A stretch of DNA of 64,000 nucleotides from an uncultured Oscillospiraceae bacterium (GTDB lineage Bacteria > Bacillota > Clostridia > Oscillospirales > Oscillospiraceae). This document shows, one piece after another, positions 51,781 to 59,490 of the stretch. The translations under genes and the position numbers were made by a program. The stretch covers positions 1 through 64,000 of the forward strand of contig CAKTKU010000007.1 in the NCBI GenBank assembly GCA_934572335.1. Direction: 5' to 3'. The notes below the pieces were generated by a model, which made no database searches, was not told the DNA's origin, and saw only the letters and a program-made list of their open reading frames with translations. Each line of letters starts with the position of its first letter. Position 1 is the first letter of the stretch.

Positions 51781-52506
51781 ATGACAAAGCTGATTTCTTC
51801 AATTAAAAAGCCATTGGCGCTGCTTGCGGCGGTGTTGCTGCTCGCGTGCATGCCCGCGGCGGCGTATGCCGTCCCGGCGGTCGACGTGACGGCGCAGTGC
51901 GCGCTCACGGTGCGCTGTGCCTACGCCTCCGCGCCGCTTGGCGGCGTGAGTGTGCGCGTTTACCGCGCGGCGGACGCGGACGCGAATATGCGCTTCACGC
52001 TCGCCCCGGCGTTTGCCGCCAGCGGGGTCGACCTCGCCGCCATGACAGGCGCGGCGCAGTGGTCGTCCGCCGCCGCGGCGCTCGCGAAGTATGCGCAGGA
52101 GACCAAGCTCACCCCGGAGTATAGCGGCAAGACCGACGCCTCCGGCGCGCTGGCGCTCTCCGCGCTCACGCCGGGGCTGTATCTCGTCGTGACCGATGCG
52201 TATACGGATAATAGCGGCGTGTATTCCGCCGCGCCCTCGCTCGTCGCCCTGCCGGGGCTGAACGCCGCGGGCGACGCTTGGGAGTATTCCGTCGCGGTCA
52301 GCCCGAAGATGGAGTTCACCGCGGTTAGCCCGTCGCCCAGCGCATCGCCCGTTCCCACGGCCACGCCTAGCCCGACATATCCGCTCTACGGGCGCCTGCC
52401 GCAGACGGGGCAGCTCAACTGGCCTGTGCCGGTGCTCGCGCTGGCGGGGCTGGCGCTCGTGGCTGTTGGCGTGTGGCTGACGCGGAGGAAAGCGCATGGC
52501 GAGTAA
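51781..52506 (+). CDS. Minor pilin/anchor protein with LPQTG sorting signal
   Basis: 241 residues. Signal peptide 1-29 (ends AAAYA). One beta-rich domain (about 35-180: LGGVSVRVYRAADADANMRF, LSALTPGLYLVVTDAYT) is followed by a Pro/Ser/Thr linker and the signal LPQTGQLNWPVPV at about 206-218, a helix and RRKAHGE. The QLNWPVP extension after LPQTG is unlike the two larger pilins (xPTTGG) and marks a separate sortase specificity, probably that of the gene it overlaps. It may be the basal or wall-anchor subunit. Confidence 0.85.
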   Translation: MTKLISSIKKPLALLAAVLLLACMPAAAYAVPAVDVTAQCALTVRCAYASAPLGGVSVRVYRAADADANMRFTLAPAFAASGVDLAAMTGAAQWSSAAAALAKYAQETKLTPEYSGKTDASGALALSALTPGLYLVVTDAYTDNSGVYSAAPSLVALPGLNAAGDAWEYSVAVSPKMEFTAVSPSPSASPVPTATPSPTYPLYGRLPQTGQLNWPVPVLALAGLALVAVGVWLTRRKAHGE

Positions 52507-53085
52507 GCGCGCCGGGCGGGTGCTCATCACCCTCGGCGCGCTGTGCATCATCGCCGCGGCGGTGCTTTTGTGCCATAACCGCGCCGAGGAGCGCCGCGCT
52601 GACGACGCGGCGCAAAGCGCCATGCCCGCCGTCGTGCGGGGCATTGCCGAGGCGCGCTCCTCGCGCACGAATACCGCATCCGCGCGTGACCCGGACATCG
52701 GCGTCGAGGCGGAGGGGGAGCGGTATCTCGGCTTCCTGTCGCTGCCCTCGCTCTCGCTGGAGCTGCCCGTTCTATATGACTGGGACGGCGTGAAGCTGCA
52801 ATCCGCGCCCTGCCGGTATTCCGGCTCGCTCGCCGCCGGGGCGCTCGTCCTCGGCGCGCATAACTATTCCTATCATTTCGGCGGCATTGCGGAGCTTGCA
52901 GTCGGCGACGCGGTGTACTTCACCGACGGGAACGGCGACATTCACGCTTACACCGTCGCCCTCACCGAAACGCTCGACCCCGATGAGGTCGACGCGATGA
53001 TCAACACGGATTATCCCCTCACACTCTTCACCTGCCCTACGGCGGCGCGCGCCGCGTCACGGTGCGCTGCGAAGCGCAGAAGTGA
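52496..53085 (+). pseudogene. Third sortase, frameshifted at its C-terminus
   Basis: A membrane helix (about 7-25) and a short sortase domain with His122 (LGAHNY) and Cys180 (LTLFTC). After the Cys codon one base is missing within CCC (53035-53037): read in the next frame from 53038 the DNA gives YGGARRVTVRCEAQK and a stop at 53083-53085, the expected sortase end with the catalytic Arg. In the present frame the protein ends instead after 33 other residues at 53137, running through the terminator. It is either a real mutation or a sequencing error. It overlaps the LPQTG protein gene and probably anchors it. Confidence 0.82.
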
Positions 53086-53094
53086 ATATACGCG

Positions 53095-53136
53095 AAAACG
53101 GAAGAGGCATCATCGCGATGTCTCTTCCGTTTTATA
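53095..53136. terminator. Terminator at the end of the pilus operon
   Basis: Stem AAAACGGAAGAG / CTCTTCCGTTTT, then ATAATTT. It serves the plus-strand operon and also the convergent HAD gene. Confidence 0.83.
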
Positions 53137-53148
53137 ATTTATGCTGCT

Positions 53149-53757
53149 TTACACGTTTACGCCCAGCGCGCGTAGCTTTTCGCGCGCCTCGTCCGCCTCG
53201 CCGTGAAAGACGATGCCGCTCATCCCGGCGACCTCCGCGCCTTCAATGTTGGCGGCGGAGTCGTCGATGAACACGCACTCCTCCGGCTTGAGGGAGAAGT
53301 TGCTGCACAGCAGGTCGTATATCTCCCGCTGGGGCTTGACGAGCTTCACATCGGCGGAGATGAGCGTCCCGTCGAAGCACTCGCTCCCCGGCACGCGCGG
53401 CCAGTATTCATGCTGGCGGTAGCTCGCGTTTGACAGCAGGTATATCCTGTACCCCGCGGTCTTGAGGTCACGCACGAGCTGTGCCATGCCCTCAACGGGG
53501 TAGATGGGTCTGTCCCACTGGTCGACGAGCAGGTGCACCTTCTCGTGCAGACGCTCCGGCACGTGCGTGCACATGCTTGCCGCGGCCTCCGCCTCGGTCA
53601 TTGAGCCTCTGTCCATCCGTGCCCACTCGACGGAGAGATAGACGTTGTTCATCAGTATCTTCCTGTCCTCGCCCTCCGCGCCGACCGCGTCAAGGAACCT
53701 CTCGCGGTCGAACCACAGAAGGACGTTGCCCATGTCGAATACTATGTTTTTTATCAT
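53149..53757 (-). CDS. HAD-family phosphatase
   Basis: 202 residues, cytoplasmic. HAD subfamily IA-like: motif I FDMGNVLLWFD (the first Asp is the nucleophile at about 8), motif II LLSNAS near 109-114, the conserved Lys near VKLVKPQREIY and motif IV VFIDDSAANIEGA near 167-179. The DMGNVL form is common in alpha-D-glucose-1-phosphate phosphatase-like members. Its first base overlaps the permease stop codon, so it is the last gene of the iron-type ABC operon. Its substrate is unknown. Confidence 0.88.
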   Translation of the reverse strand: MIKNIVFDMGNVLLWFDRERFLDAVGAEGEDRKILMNNVYLSVEWARMDRGSMTEAEAAASMCTHVPERLHEKVHLLVDQWDRPIYPVEGMAQLVRDLKTAGYRIYLLSNASYRQHEYWPRVPGSECFDGTLISADVKLVKPQREIYDLLCSNFSLKPEECVFIDDSAANIEGAEVAGMSGIVFHGEADEAREKLRALGVNV

Positions 53758-55418
53758 TAGACTATCTTTACCTTGCCTTTCGTCAGGCGGAACACTATCA
53801 CGAGCGAGATTATCGTCGTCAGCGTGAGTATCGTGGCGAGGGCGGCGGCGGTGCCGTCGCTCATGCGCACGACCTCCTGATATATCGCAACGGCGATGGT
53901 GGAGGTCTTGCCGGAGTAGAGCATGATGGAGCTGGACAGCTCATTGATGCACGTGATCCAGCTCAGCACCGCGCCGGACATGATGCCCGGCAGCATCATG
54001 CGCGCCGTCACCGTGAAGAACGTCTTCATCGGCGACACGCCGAGGTTGATCGACGCCTCCTCAATGTACGGGTCCATCTGATACAGGAACGCGCTGCCGG
54101 AGCGCACCGTGTATGGCAGCTTGCGGATGACGTAGGAGATTATCATTATAGCGGCGGTGCCCACGAGCACGATGGGCTTGCGGTTGAACGCGACGATCAG
54201 CCCGATGCCGAGGACGGAGCCGGGGATGACGTAGGGGAACATGATGAGCGTGTCGATAAGGTTTGCGACCTTGCCCTTCTTGCGCACAAGGATGTACGAC
54301 ACGAGGATGCCCACGATGATGATGAACACGATCGCGATGATGGAGAACACATAGGTGTTGCGGATGTTCCGCCCGAGGCGGGACATGATCGTGCGGTAGT
54401 TATTGAGATTGACGCCCTTTATAACGCCGGAGAAGCTGCGCTCAATGAACGACTGGCACACGACGACGATCTGCGGCAGGAATGCCAGCGCCACGACGAT
54501 GTATATCGGCAGCGAGGCGAGAAAGCGCTTGCCGCCGTGCAGCTTCGTCTCCTGAGGGGGACGGAGCGAGCTCATCATGTAATTGCGCTTGTCAACGACG
54601 AGCTTCTGGAACCCCAGCATCGTCAGCGAGCACAGCACGATGATAACCGACAGCGCTGACGCCATGTACGGGTCCGTCGCGCTTTCGGACATGTATTCGT
54701 TGTACACCAGCACCGGCAGCACCGTGTACCCCTCGCCGAGGAGCATCGGCGTGCCGAAGTCGGCAAGGCAGGTCATGAACACCATGATGCACCCCGCGAG
54801 AATGGAGGGGAGCACCACCGGCAGCGTGACCGTCCATATGCGGCGGAGCTTGTTCATGCCGAGGTTTTCCGCCGCCTCCTCAAGGGAGGAGTCGATGCTG
54901 TTCATCGCGCCGGAGGTATAGAGGTATATGTACGGGAACAGGTGCAGCGTGAACACGAAGATGATGCCCCAGCGCCCGTATATCGTCGGCGCGACGAGAC
55001 CGATCTTCGCAAAGAGCTTCGCCAGCAGACCCGCGCGTCCCAGCAGGATGATCCACGAGTACGCCCCGATGAACGGAGGGCTCATCAGGCTCATGATGAT
55101 GAAGATGTGCAGCACCTTCTTGCCGGGGATGTTGTAGCGCGTCATGAGGTACGCGATCGGAACGCCGACGACGGTCGTCGTCAGCACTGTGGCAAAGCAC
55201 ACCACCATCGAGCGCAGCAGCGTCTGATAGTAGTAGGGCTTTGTGAAAAAGCGCTTGAAGTTATAAAGCGTGATGCCGTCGACCTTGTTTGAGAAAACGC
55301 TCTTCGTGATTATCGTGTAGAACGGGTACACGATGAAAAGGCACATCGCAAGGATAACGAACACCTTTGTGAAAAACCAGAAGTCCGGCTTCCACTTTTG
55401 GGCGAGGCGTTTGTTCAC
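53757..55418 (-). CDS. ABC importer permease, fused double-domain (iron(III) type)
   Basis: 553 residues with about 12 membrane helices: two BPD_transp_1 domains in tandem, as in SfuB/FbpB. Each has an EAA loop: SLEEAAENLGMNKLRRIWTV near 181-200 and YIEEASINLGVSPMKTFFTV near 459-478. It forms the channel for the cargo brought by the lipoprotein encoded at the operon start. It overlaps the ATPase gene by four bases. Confidence 0.92.
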   Translation of the reverse strand: MNKRLAQKWKPDFWFFTKVFVILAMCLFIVYPFYTIITKSVFSNKVDGITLYNFKRFFTKPYYYQTLLRSMVVCFATVLTTTVVGVPIAYLMTRYNIPGKKVLHIFIIMSLMSPPFIGAYSWIILLGRAGLLAKLFAKIGLVAPTIYGRWGIIFVFTLHLFPYIYLYTSGAMNSIDSSLEEAAENLGMNKLRRIWTVTLPVVLPSILAGCIMVFMTCLADFGTPMLLGEGYTVLPVLVYNEYMSESATDPYMASALSVIIVLCSLTMLGFQKLVVDKRNYMMSSLRPPQETKLHGGKRFLASLPIYIVVALAFLPQIVVVCQSFIERSFSGVIKGVNLNNYRTIMSRLGRNIRNTYVFSIIAIVFIIIVGILVSYILVRKKGKVANLIDTLIMFPYVIPGSVLGIGLIVAFNRKPIVLVGTAAIMIISYVIRKLPYTVRSGSAFLYQMDPYIEEASINLGVSPMKTFFTVTARMMLPGIMSGAVLSWITCINELSSSIMLYSGKTSTIAVAIYQEVVRMSDGTAAALATILTLTTIISLVIVFRLTKGKVKIV

Positions 55419-56488
55419 AGGCTGAGCACCTCCTCGTTCTCGTCGTAAAGGCTGATGCGCAGGGGATCAAAGCTGAGGTGCACCTTCTCCCCGTCGCTGT
55501 GCACGGCGGAGGTGTCCTTGGTGTACTCGTTGACGATGAGGCTCTGCCCGTCGTCCAGCTCCACCTCGTACTCGATGAAGTCCCCGAGGAACGTGGAGAA
55601 CAGCACCGTGCCGGGCATGCCCTCTGCCGAGAAGAACAGCTGCTCCGGGCGGGCGGAGATCTTGCCCTTGCCGGTATAGGCGCGGCTGACGGGTACGGTT
55701 ATGTTCAGCTCGTTTTTGATGCTGACCGCGGCGTTGCCGCCCGCGGGGGCGCTGACCTCGCAGCCGAGGAAGTTGCTCACGCCGATGAAGCCCGCGACGA
55801 ACGGGTTCTGGGGCTTGGCGTATATCTCGTTCGGCGTGCCGATCTGCATGATGTGTCCGTCCTTCATGACGGCGATGCGGTCGGAGATGGCGAGCGCCTC
55901 CTCCTGGTCGTGCGTGACATATATCGTCGTTATGCCGAGCCTGCGCTGGAGCTTTTTGATGACGGAGCGCATCTGCACTCTCAGCTTCGCGTCGAGGTTG
56001 GAGAGCGGCTCGTCCATCAGAAGGACGCTCGGCTCGATAACGAAGGCGCGGGCGAGCGCGACGCGCTGCTGCTGACCGCCGGAGAGCTCGTTGGGCTTTC
56101 TGTCCGCAAGGTGCGAGATCTGCACAAGCTCAAGCGCCTCGTTCACGCGCGGGGCGATGTCCTTCGCGGGGACCTTGCGCGCCTTGAGACCGTAGGCAAC
56201 GTTCTCGCGCACGGTCAGATGCGGGAAGATGGCGTAGTTCTGGAACACCATGCCGATGTCGCGCTTGTGGGCGGGAACGTCGTTTATGCGCTTGTCGCCG
56301 AAGTAAAAGTCGCCGCCCTCTATGGAGTTGAAGCCCGCTATCATGCGCAGAAGCGTGGTCTTGCCGCAGCCGGACGGACCCAGAAGCGTGAAGAACTCAC
56401 CCTCGTGGATGTCCAGCGACACACCGTTCAGTGCGGTGAAGTCCCCATAACGCTTGACAGCGTCCTTGATTATTACCTGATTGCTCAT
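55415..56488 (-). CDS. ABC importer ATPase (FbpC/PotA type)
   Basis: 357 residues. Walker A GPSGCGKTT at 37-45, Q-loop VFQNYAIFPH, signature LSGGQQQR at 135-142, Walker B LLMDEP at 156-161, H-loop VTHDQEEA near 193-200. The C-terminal TOBE domain (about 240-350) is typical of FbpC and PotA ATPases. It energises the fused permease next door. Confidence 0.94.
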   Translation of the reverse strand: MSNQVIIKDAVKRYGDFTALNGVSLDIHEGEFFTLLGPSGCGKTTLLRMIAGFNSIEGGDFYFGDKRINDVPAHKRDIGMVFQNYAIFPHLTVRENVAYGLKARKVPAKDIAPRVNEALELVQISHLADRKPNELSGGQQQRVALARAFVIEPSVLLMDEPLSNLDAKLRVQMRSVIKKLQRRLGITTIYVTHDQEEALAISDRIAVMKDGHIMQIGTPNEIYAKPQNPFVAGFIGVSNFLGCEVSAPAGGNAAVSIKNELNITVPVSRAYTGKGKISARPEQLFFSAEGMPGTVLFSTFLGDFIEYEVELDDGQSLIVNEYTKDTSAVHSDGEKVHLSFDPLRISLYDENEEVLSL

Positions 56489-56578
56489 ACAGTGCCCTCC
56501 GTTATATATTAGACTTGTTTGTACAATACACGGTTCAAAGCTGCCTCGCCGCGCTGTGCGGGGCGGGTTTCAGCCGTA

Positions 56579-56619
56579 TGCGGTAAATACCGCAAGGAGG
56601 CACCTTGGAAGGTGCCTCC
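56579..56619 (-). repeat. Double hairpin between binding-protein and ATPase genes
   Basis: Two adjacent stems: TGCGGTA / TACCGCA (56579-56594) and GGAGGCACCT / AGGTGCCTCC (56596-56619). No T-run. Placed after the binding-protein gene it probably protects that mRNA and lowers expression of the downstream ATPase and permease, as in other importer operons. Confidence 0.55.
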
Positions 56620-56643
56620 CGCAGTAAGTAAGGTTAATGCCTA

Positions 56644-57714
56644 TCAGCCTGCAACGAGATCGTTGAACTGCTCCTTGATGGCGTCGCGGTTTGCAGCGGC
56701 GTAATCGAAGTCGTAGTTGCCGACGTTGCACTCATCCAGAGAGCACAGACCCACAGGGGCGACGTCAGAGCGGACGGGGCGGCGTGCCCAGTCGGCGTTC
56801 TGAGCGGTCTGGCACTCAGCGCTGGTGACGAAGTCGATGAAGAGCTTCGCGTTCTCCTCGTTGGGGCAGCCCTTGATAAGAGCAACACCGTCGGGAACTG
56901 CGGAGTTGGCTTCGGGGTAGACATAGCCGATGTCGGGGTTGTCGTTGTAGAGAACAGCGGACTTCTCGATGGTCACGCCGAGGGCGTACTCACCGGAGGC
57001 AACGAGCTTATGGCAGTTGCCGGAGCTGTCCTGAAGCTTGCCGTCGAGGTTGGCGATGAACTTCTCAACGAGCGCCCAGCCTTCCTCAATGGTGGGCTGG
57101 CTGAAGAGCATGGTGCACAGCTGGGTGTAAGCGGAGCCGGACTTGGAGGGGGAGCAGTAAGCGATGCGGCCCTTGAGGTTCTCATCGCACAGACCTTCCC
57201 AAGTGGTGGGGACTTCCTCCTCGCTCAGCATGGTCTTGTTGTAGATGAAGACCATGGGCAGCGGGGACTCGCCTATCCAGTAGCCGTTGGGATCTTTGTA
57301 AGCGTCGCCGATGAACTCATCGTTCGCGCAGACGTACGGCTCAAAGTAATCGTTGTAAGCCGCGAGGGTGTCGGCACCGCCGCCCCACAGGACGTCGCCC
57401 TGGGGATTGGCTGCCTCAGCAACGAGACGCTGGCACAGCTCGCCGGTACCGGCAGCAATGACCTCGACCTCGATGTTGGGGTACTTTGCCTCAAACTGCG
57501 CAACGCCGGCATTCAGGGGGTCGGCATCGTGCGGGGAGTAAACGACCAGCTTGCCGGAGTAGTCAGCGTCGGACTTCTCCGCGGGAGCGGCCTCTTCTGC
57601 GGCGGGAGCAGCTTCCTCTGCGGGAGCTGCCTCCGGTGCGCTTGCGGTCTGGCCGCAAGCGCACAGTGCGAACACCATGACGAGGGCCAGAAGCATTGCA
57701 AGAAACTTCTTCAT
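56644..57714 (-). CDS. ABC importer substrate-binding lipoprotein (iron(III)/AEP type)
   Basis: 356 residues. Signal peptide with lipobox LCAC (Cys20), an Ala/Glu/Pro linker (about 25-48), then a class D-type binding protein: KLVVYSPHDADPLNAGVAQFEAKYPNIEVEVI, NPQGDVLWGGGADTLAAY and the later GRIAYCSPSKSGSAYTQLC. This is the FbpA/AfuA family, whose members bind ferric iron complexes, 2-aminoethylphosphonate or phosphoglycerate-like anions; the ligand cannot be decided here. A TTGAAA-17-TATAAT promoter with an operator-like inverted repeat precedes it. Confidence 0.88.
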   Translation of the reverse strand: MKKFLAMLLALVMVFALCACGQTASAPEAAPAEEAAPAAEEAAPAEKSDADYSGKLVVYSPHDADPLNAGVAQFEAKYPNIEVEVIAAGTGELCQRLVAEAANPQGDVLWGGGADTLAAYNDYFEPYVCANDEFIGDAYKDPNGYWIGESPLPMVFIYNKTMLSEEEVPTTWEGLCDENLKGRIAYCSPSKSGSAYTQLCTMLFSQPTIEEGWALVEKFIANLDGKLQDSSGNCHKLVASGEYALGVTIEKSAVLYNDNPDIGYVYPEANSAVPDGVALIKGCPNEENAKLFIDFVTSAECQTAQNADWARRPVRSDVAPVGLCSLDECNVGNYDFDYAAANRDAIKEQFNDLVAG

Positions 57715-57791
57715 TGGGATCCTCCTATAAAGTTTTGTATACGGTAGGGAGCTATGGCGATTTTGCGCCCTGCACCCTATCTGTGTGTCAG

Positions 57792-57823
57792 ATTATAACA
57801 TCATTCTTGTTGCATTTCAACAA
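57792..57823 (-). promoter_or_regulatory. ABC importer promoter with operator-like repeat
   Basis: Minus strand TTGAAA-17-TATAAT. An inverted repeat TTGTTG-N5-CAACAA (57807-57823) covers the -35, where a repressor would block RNA polymerase. Confidence 0.6.
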
Positions 57824-58003
57824 AAATTTGCGCCATCGTAAAATATTTGTGAACTGCGTGTAAAATACAGACAATTTGCGGAACATCCGCACCGCCGAGG
57901 GGTCTAACGCTTAGAGCGCACATTTATGCCTGTCGGTTTAAGAATAAACTGTAAACATGCGCTTTTACCGGCAAAAACATGGCAAAATGTAACCTGCGCC
58001 CTC

Positions 58004-58032
58004 TTGCTTTTCGCGGCGGCGTGGTATACAAT
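58004..58032 (+). promoter_or_regulatory. Promoter of the MATE exporter gene
   Basis: TTGCTT-17-TACAAT; the leader to the start at 58087 is about 48 bases. Confidence 0.5.
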
Positions 58033-58086
58033 GCCCTCGCGTTTATATGGCGCAGAGATTTTGAGAGAGAGGGGCGCAGTGCGTTG

Positions 58087-59457
58087 ATGAAGCCGAAAAC
58101 CGTTAATCTGACCGAGGGCTCGATAACAAAGTGCATTATTGAATTTGCCGTGCCCATCCTGCTCACGAATCTTCTTCAGCAGCTTTATAACTCCATTGAC
58201 AGCGCCGTGCTCGGTCAGTTCTGCGGGGACGACGCGCTTGCCGCCGTCGGCGCGACCGGCGCGCTCATCAATGTGCTCATCGGCTTCTTCCTCGGTCTCG
58301 CGACCGGCGCGGGCATACTCTATGCCATGTATTACGGCGCGGGCGACCATAAAAGCCTCAGAAAGCTCATCGACTCGTCGCTGGTGCTCAGCCTTGCAAT
58401 CGGCGTTGTGATGACCGCGGTGGGCGTTGTGTTCACGCGCGAGCTGCTTGGCATAATGGAGATGCCGCAGACCACGCTCGACCTTTCGGAGGAGTATCTG
58501 CGCATCTATATGGGCGGCACGATCATCACGCTTATATATAATGTCGGCGCGGGGCTCATCCGCGCCGAGGGCGACTCCATGCGCCCGCTCATCTACCTCG
58601 CGATAGGCGGGGTGGGCAACCTCGTGATGGACATTGTCGCCGTGGCGTGGCTGGGCATGGGCGTTGCCGGGGCGGCGTGGGCGACAGTTATCGCCCAGAC
58701 GATTACCGCCGTGCTCGTGGTCATCCGCCTGTGCAGGCTCGACCCCGCCTACGCCCTGCGCCCGCTGCACATGAAGCCGGATAAAGTCATTCTGCGCGAC
58801 GTTATCGCCATTTCTATCCCCTGCGGGCTGCAAAGCTCCATGTATAATATCTCAAACCTCCTCGTGCAGATAAAGATAAACACCTTCGGCACCATCGCCA
58901 TGGCGGGCGTGACGGCTTACGGCAAGATCGATGCTTTCGTCTACATGCCCATGGAGGCGCTCTCCCTCGCCATCTCCACGTTTGTCGGGCAGAATATCGG
59001 CGCGGGGAAGTATGAGCGCATGAAAAAAGCGATCCGCGTCTGCCTTGTGCTGTGTCTGGCAAGCTGCGTCGTTATCGGCGGGCTTATCATCGCGTTTTTT
59101 GAGCCGCTCATGCACATCTTCACCGGCGATGAAGAGGCGATCGCCTTCGGGAGGACGTTCCTCGGCTACCTTCTGCCCTTCGTCTGGATATACTCGTTTG
59201 TTGACATTTTTTCCGGTGCGATACGCGGCTCCGGACAGGCGACGCAGGTCACGATCATCTCAGCACTGTCCATCTGTGTGTTCCGCATCGTGTGGATAGA
59301 GCTGCTGCTGCCGGTGTTCAGCGACATCCGCGTCGTCTTCCTCTGCTACCCGACCTCGTGGGTGCTGTGCGCGGCGCTGATGGTGTGGTACTATTACCGC
59401 CGCTCATCCCTGCGCCGTGCCATGCTCGCCAATGCCGCCGCTTCCGCGGAGAGATAG
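58087..59457 (+). CDS. MATE-family efflux transporter
   Basis: 456 residues with 12 membrane helices. Start: ATG at 58087 (a TTG one codon earlier is also possible; GAGAGGGG lies upstream). The two MatE halves are clear, e.g. AVPILLTNLLQQLYNSIDSAVLGQF and ISIPCGLQSSMYNISNLLVQ. It exports drugs or metabolites with Na+ or H+ exchange. It is a plain MATE protein, without the HATPase tail of the one at 31.7-33.4 kb. Substrate unknown. Confidence 0.92.
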   Translation: MKPKTVNLTEGSITKCIIEFAVPILLTNLLQQLYNSIDSAVLGQFCGDDALAAVGATGALINVLIGFFLGLATGAGILYAMYYGAGDHKSLRKLIDSSLVLSLAIGVVMTAVGVVFTRELLGIMEMPQTTLDLSEEYLRIYMGGTIITLIYNVGAGLIRAEGDSMRPLIYLAIGGVGNLVMDIVAVAWLGMGVAGAAWATVIAQTITAVLVVIRLCRLDPAYALRPLHMKPDKVILRDVIAISIPCGLQSSMYNISNLLVQIKINTFGTIAMAGVTAYGKIDAFVYMPMEALSLAISTFVGQNIGAGKYERMKKAIRVCLVLCLASCVVIGGLIIAFFEPLMHIFTGDEEAIAFGRTFLGYLLPFVWIYSFVDIFSGAIRGSGQATQVTIISALSICVFRIVWIELLLPVFSDIRVVFLCYPTSWVLCAALMVWYYYRRSSLRRAMLANAAASAER

Positions 59458-59490
59458 AAGAAATATAAACATCCCCAAACGGAGATACAT

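Larger units (their letters stand above)
57715..58086. other. Divergent regulatory region between ABC importer and MATE genes
   Basis: 372 bases without a gene. It holds the importer promoter (minus, 57792-57820) with an inverted repeat over the -35, the MATE gene promoter (plus, 58004-58032) and an AT-rich stretch around 57820-57890. Nothing else is recognised. Confidence 0.6.
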
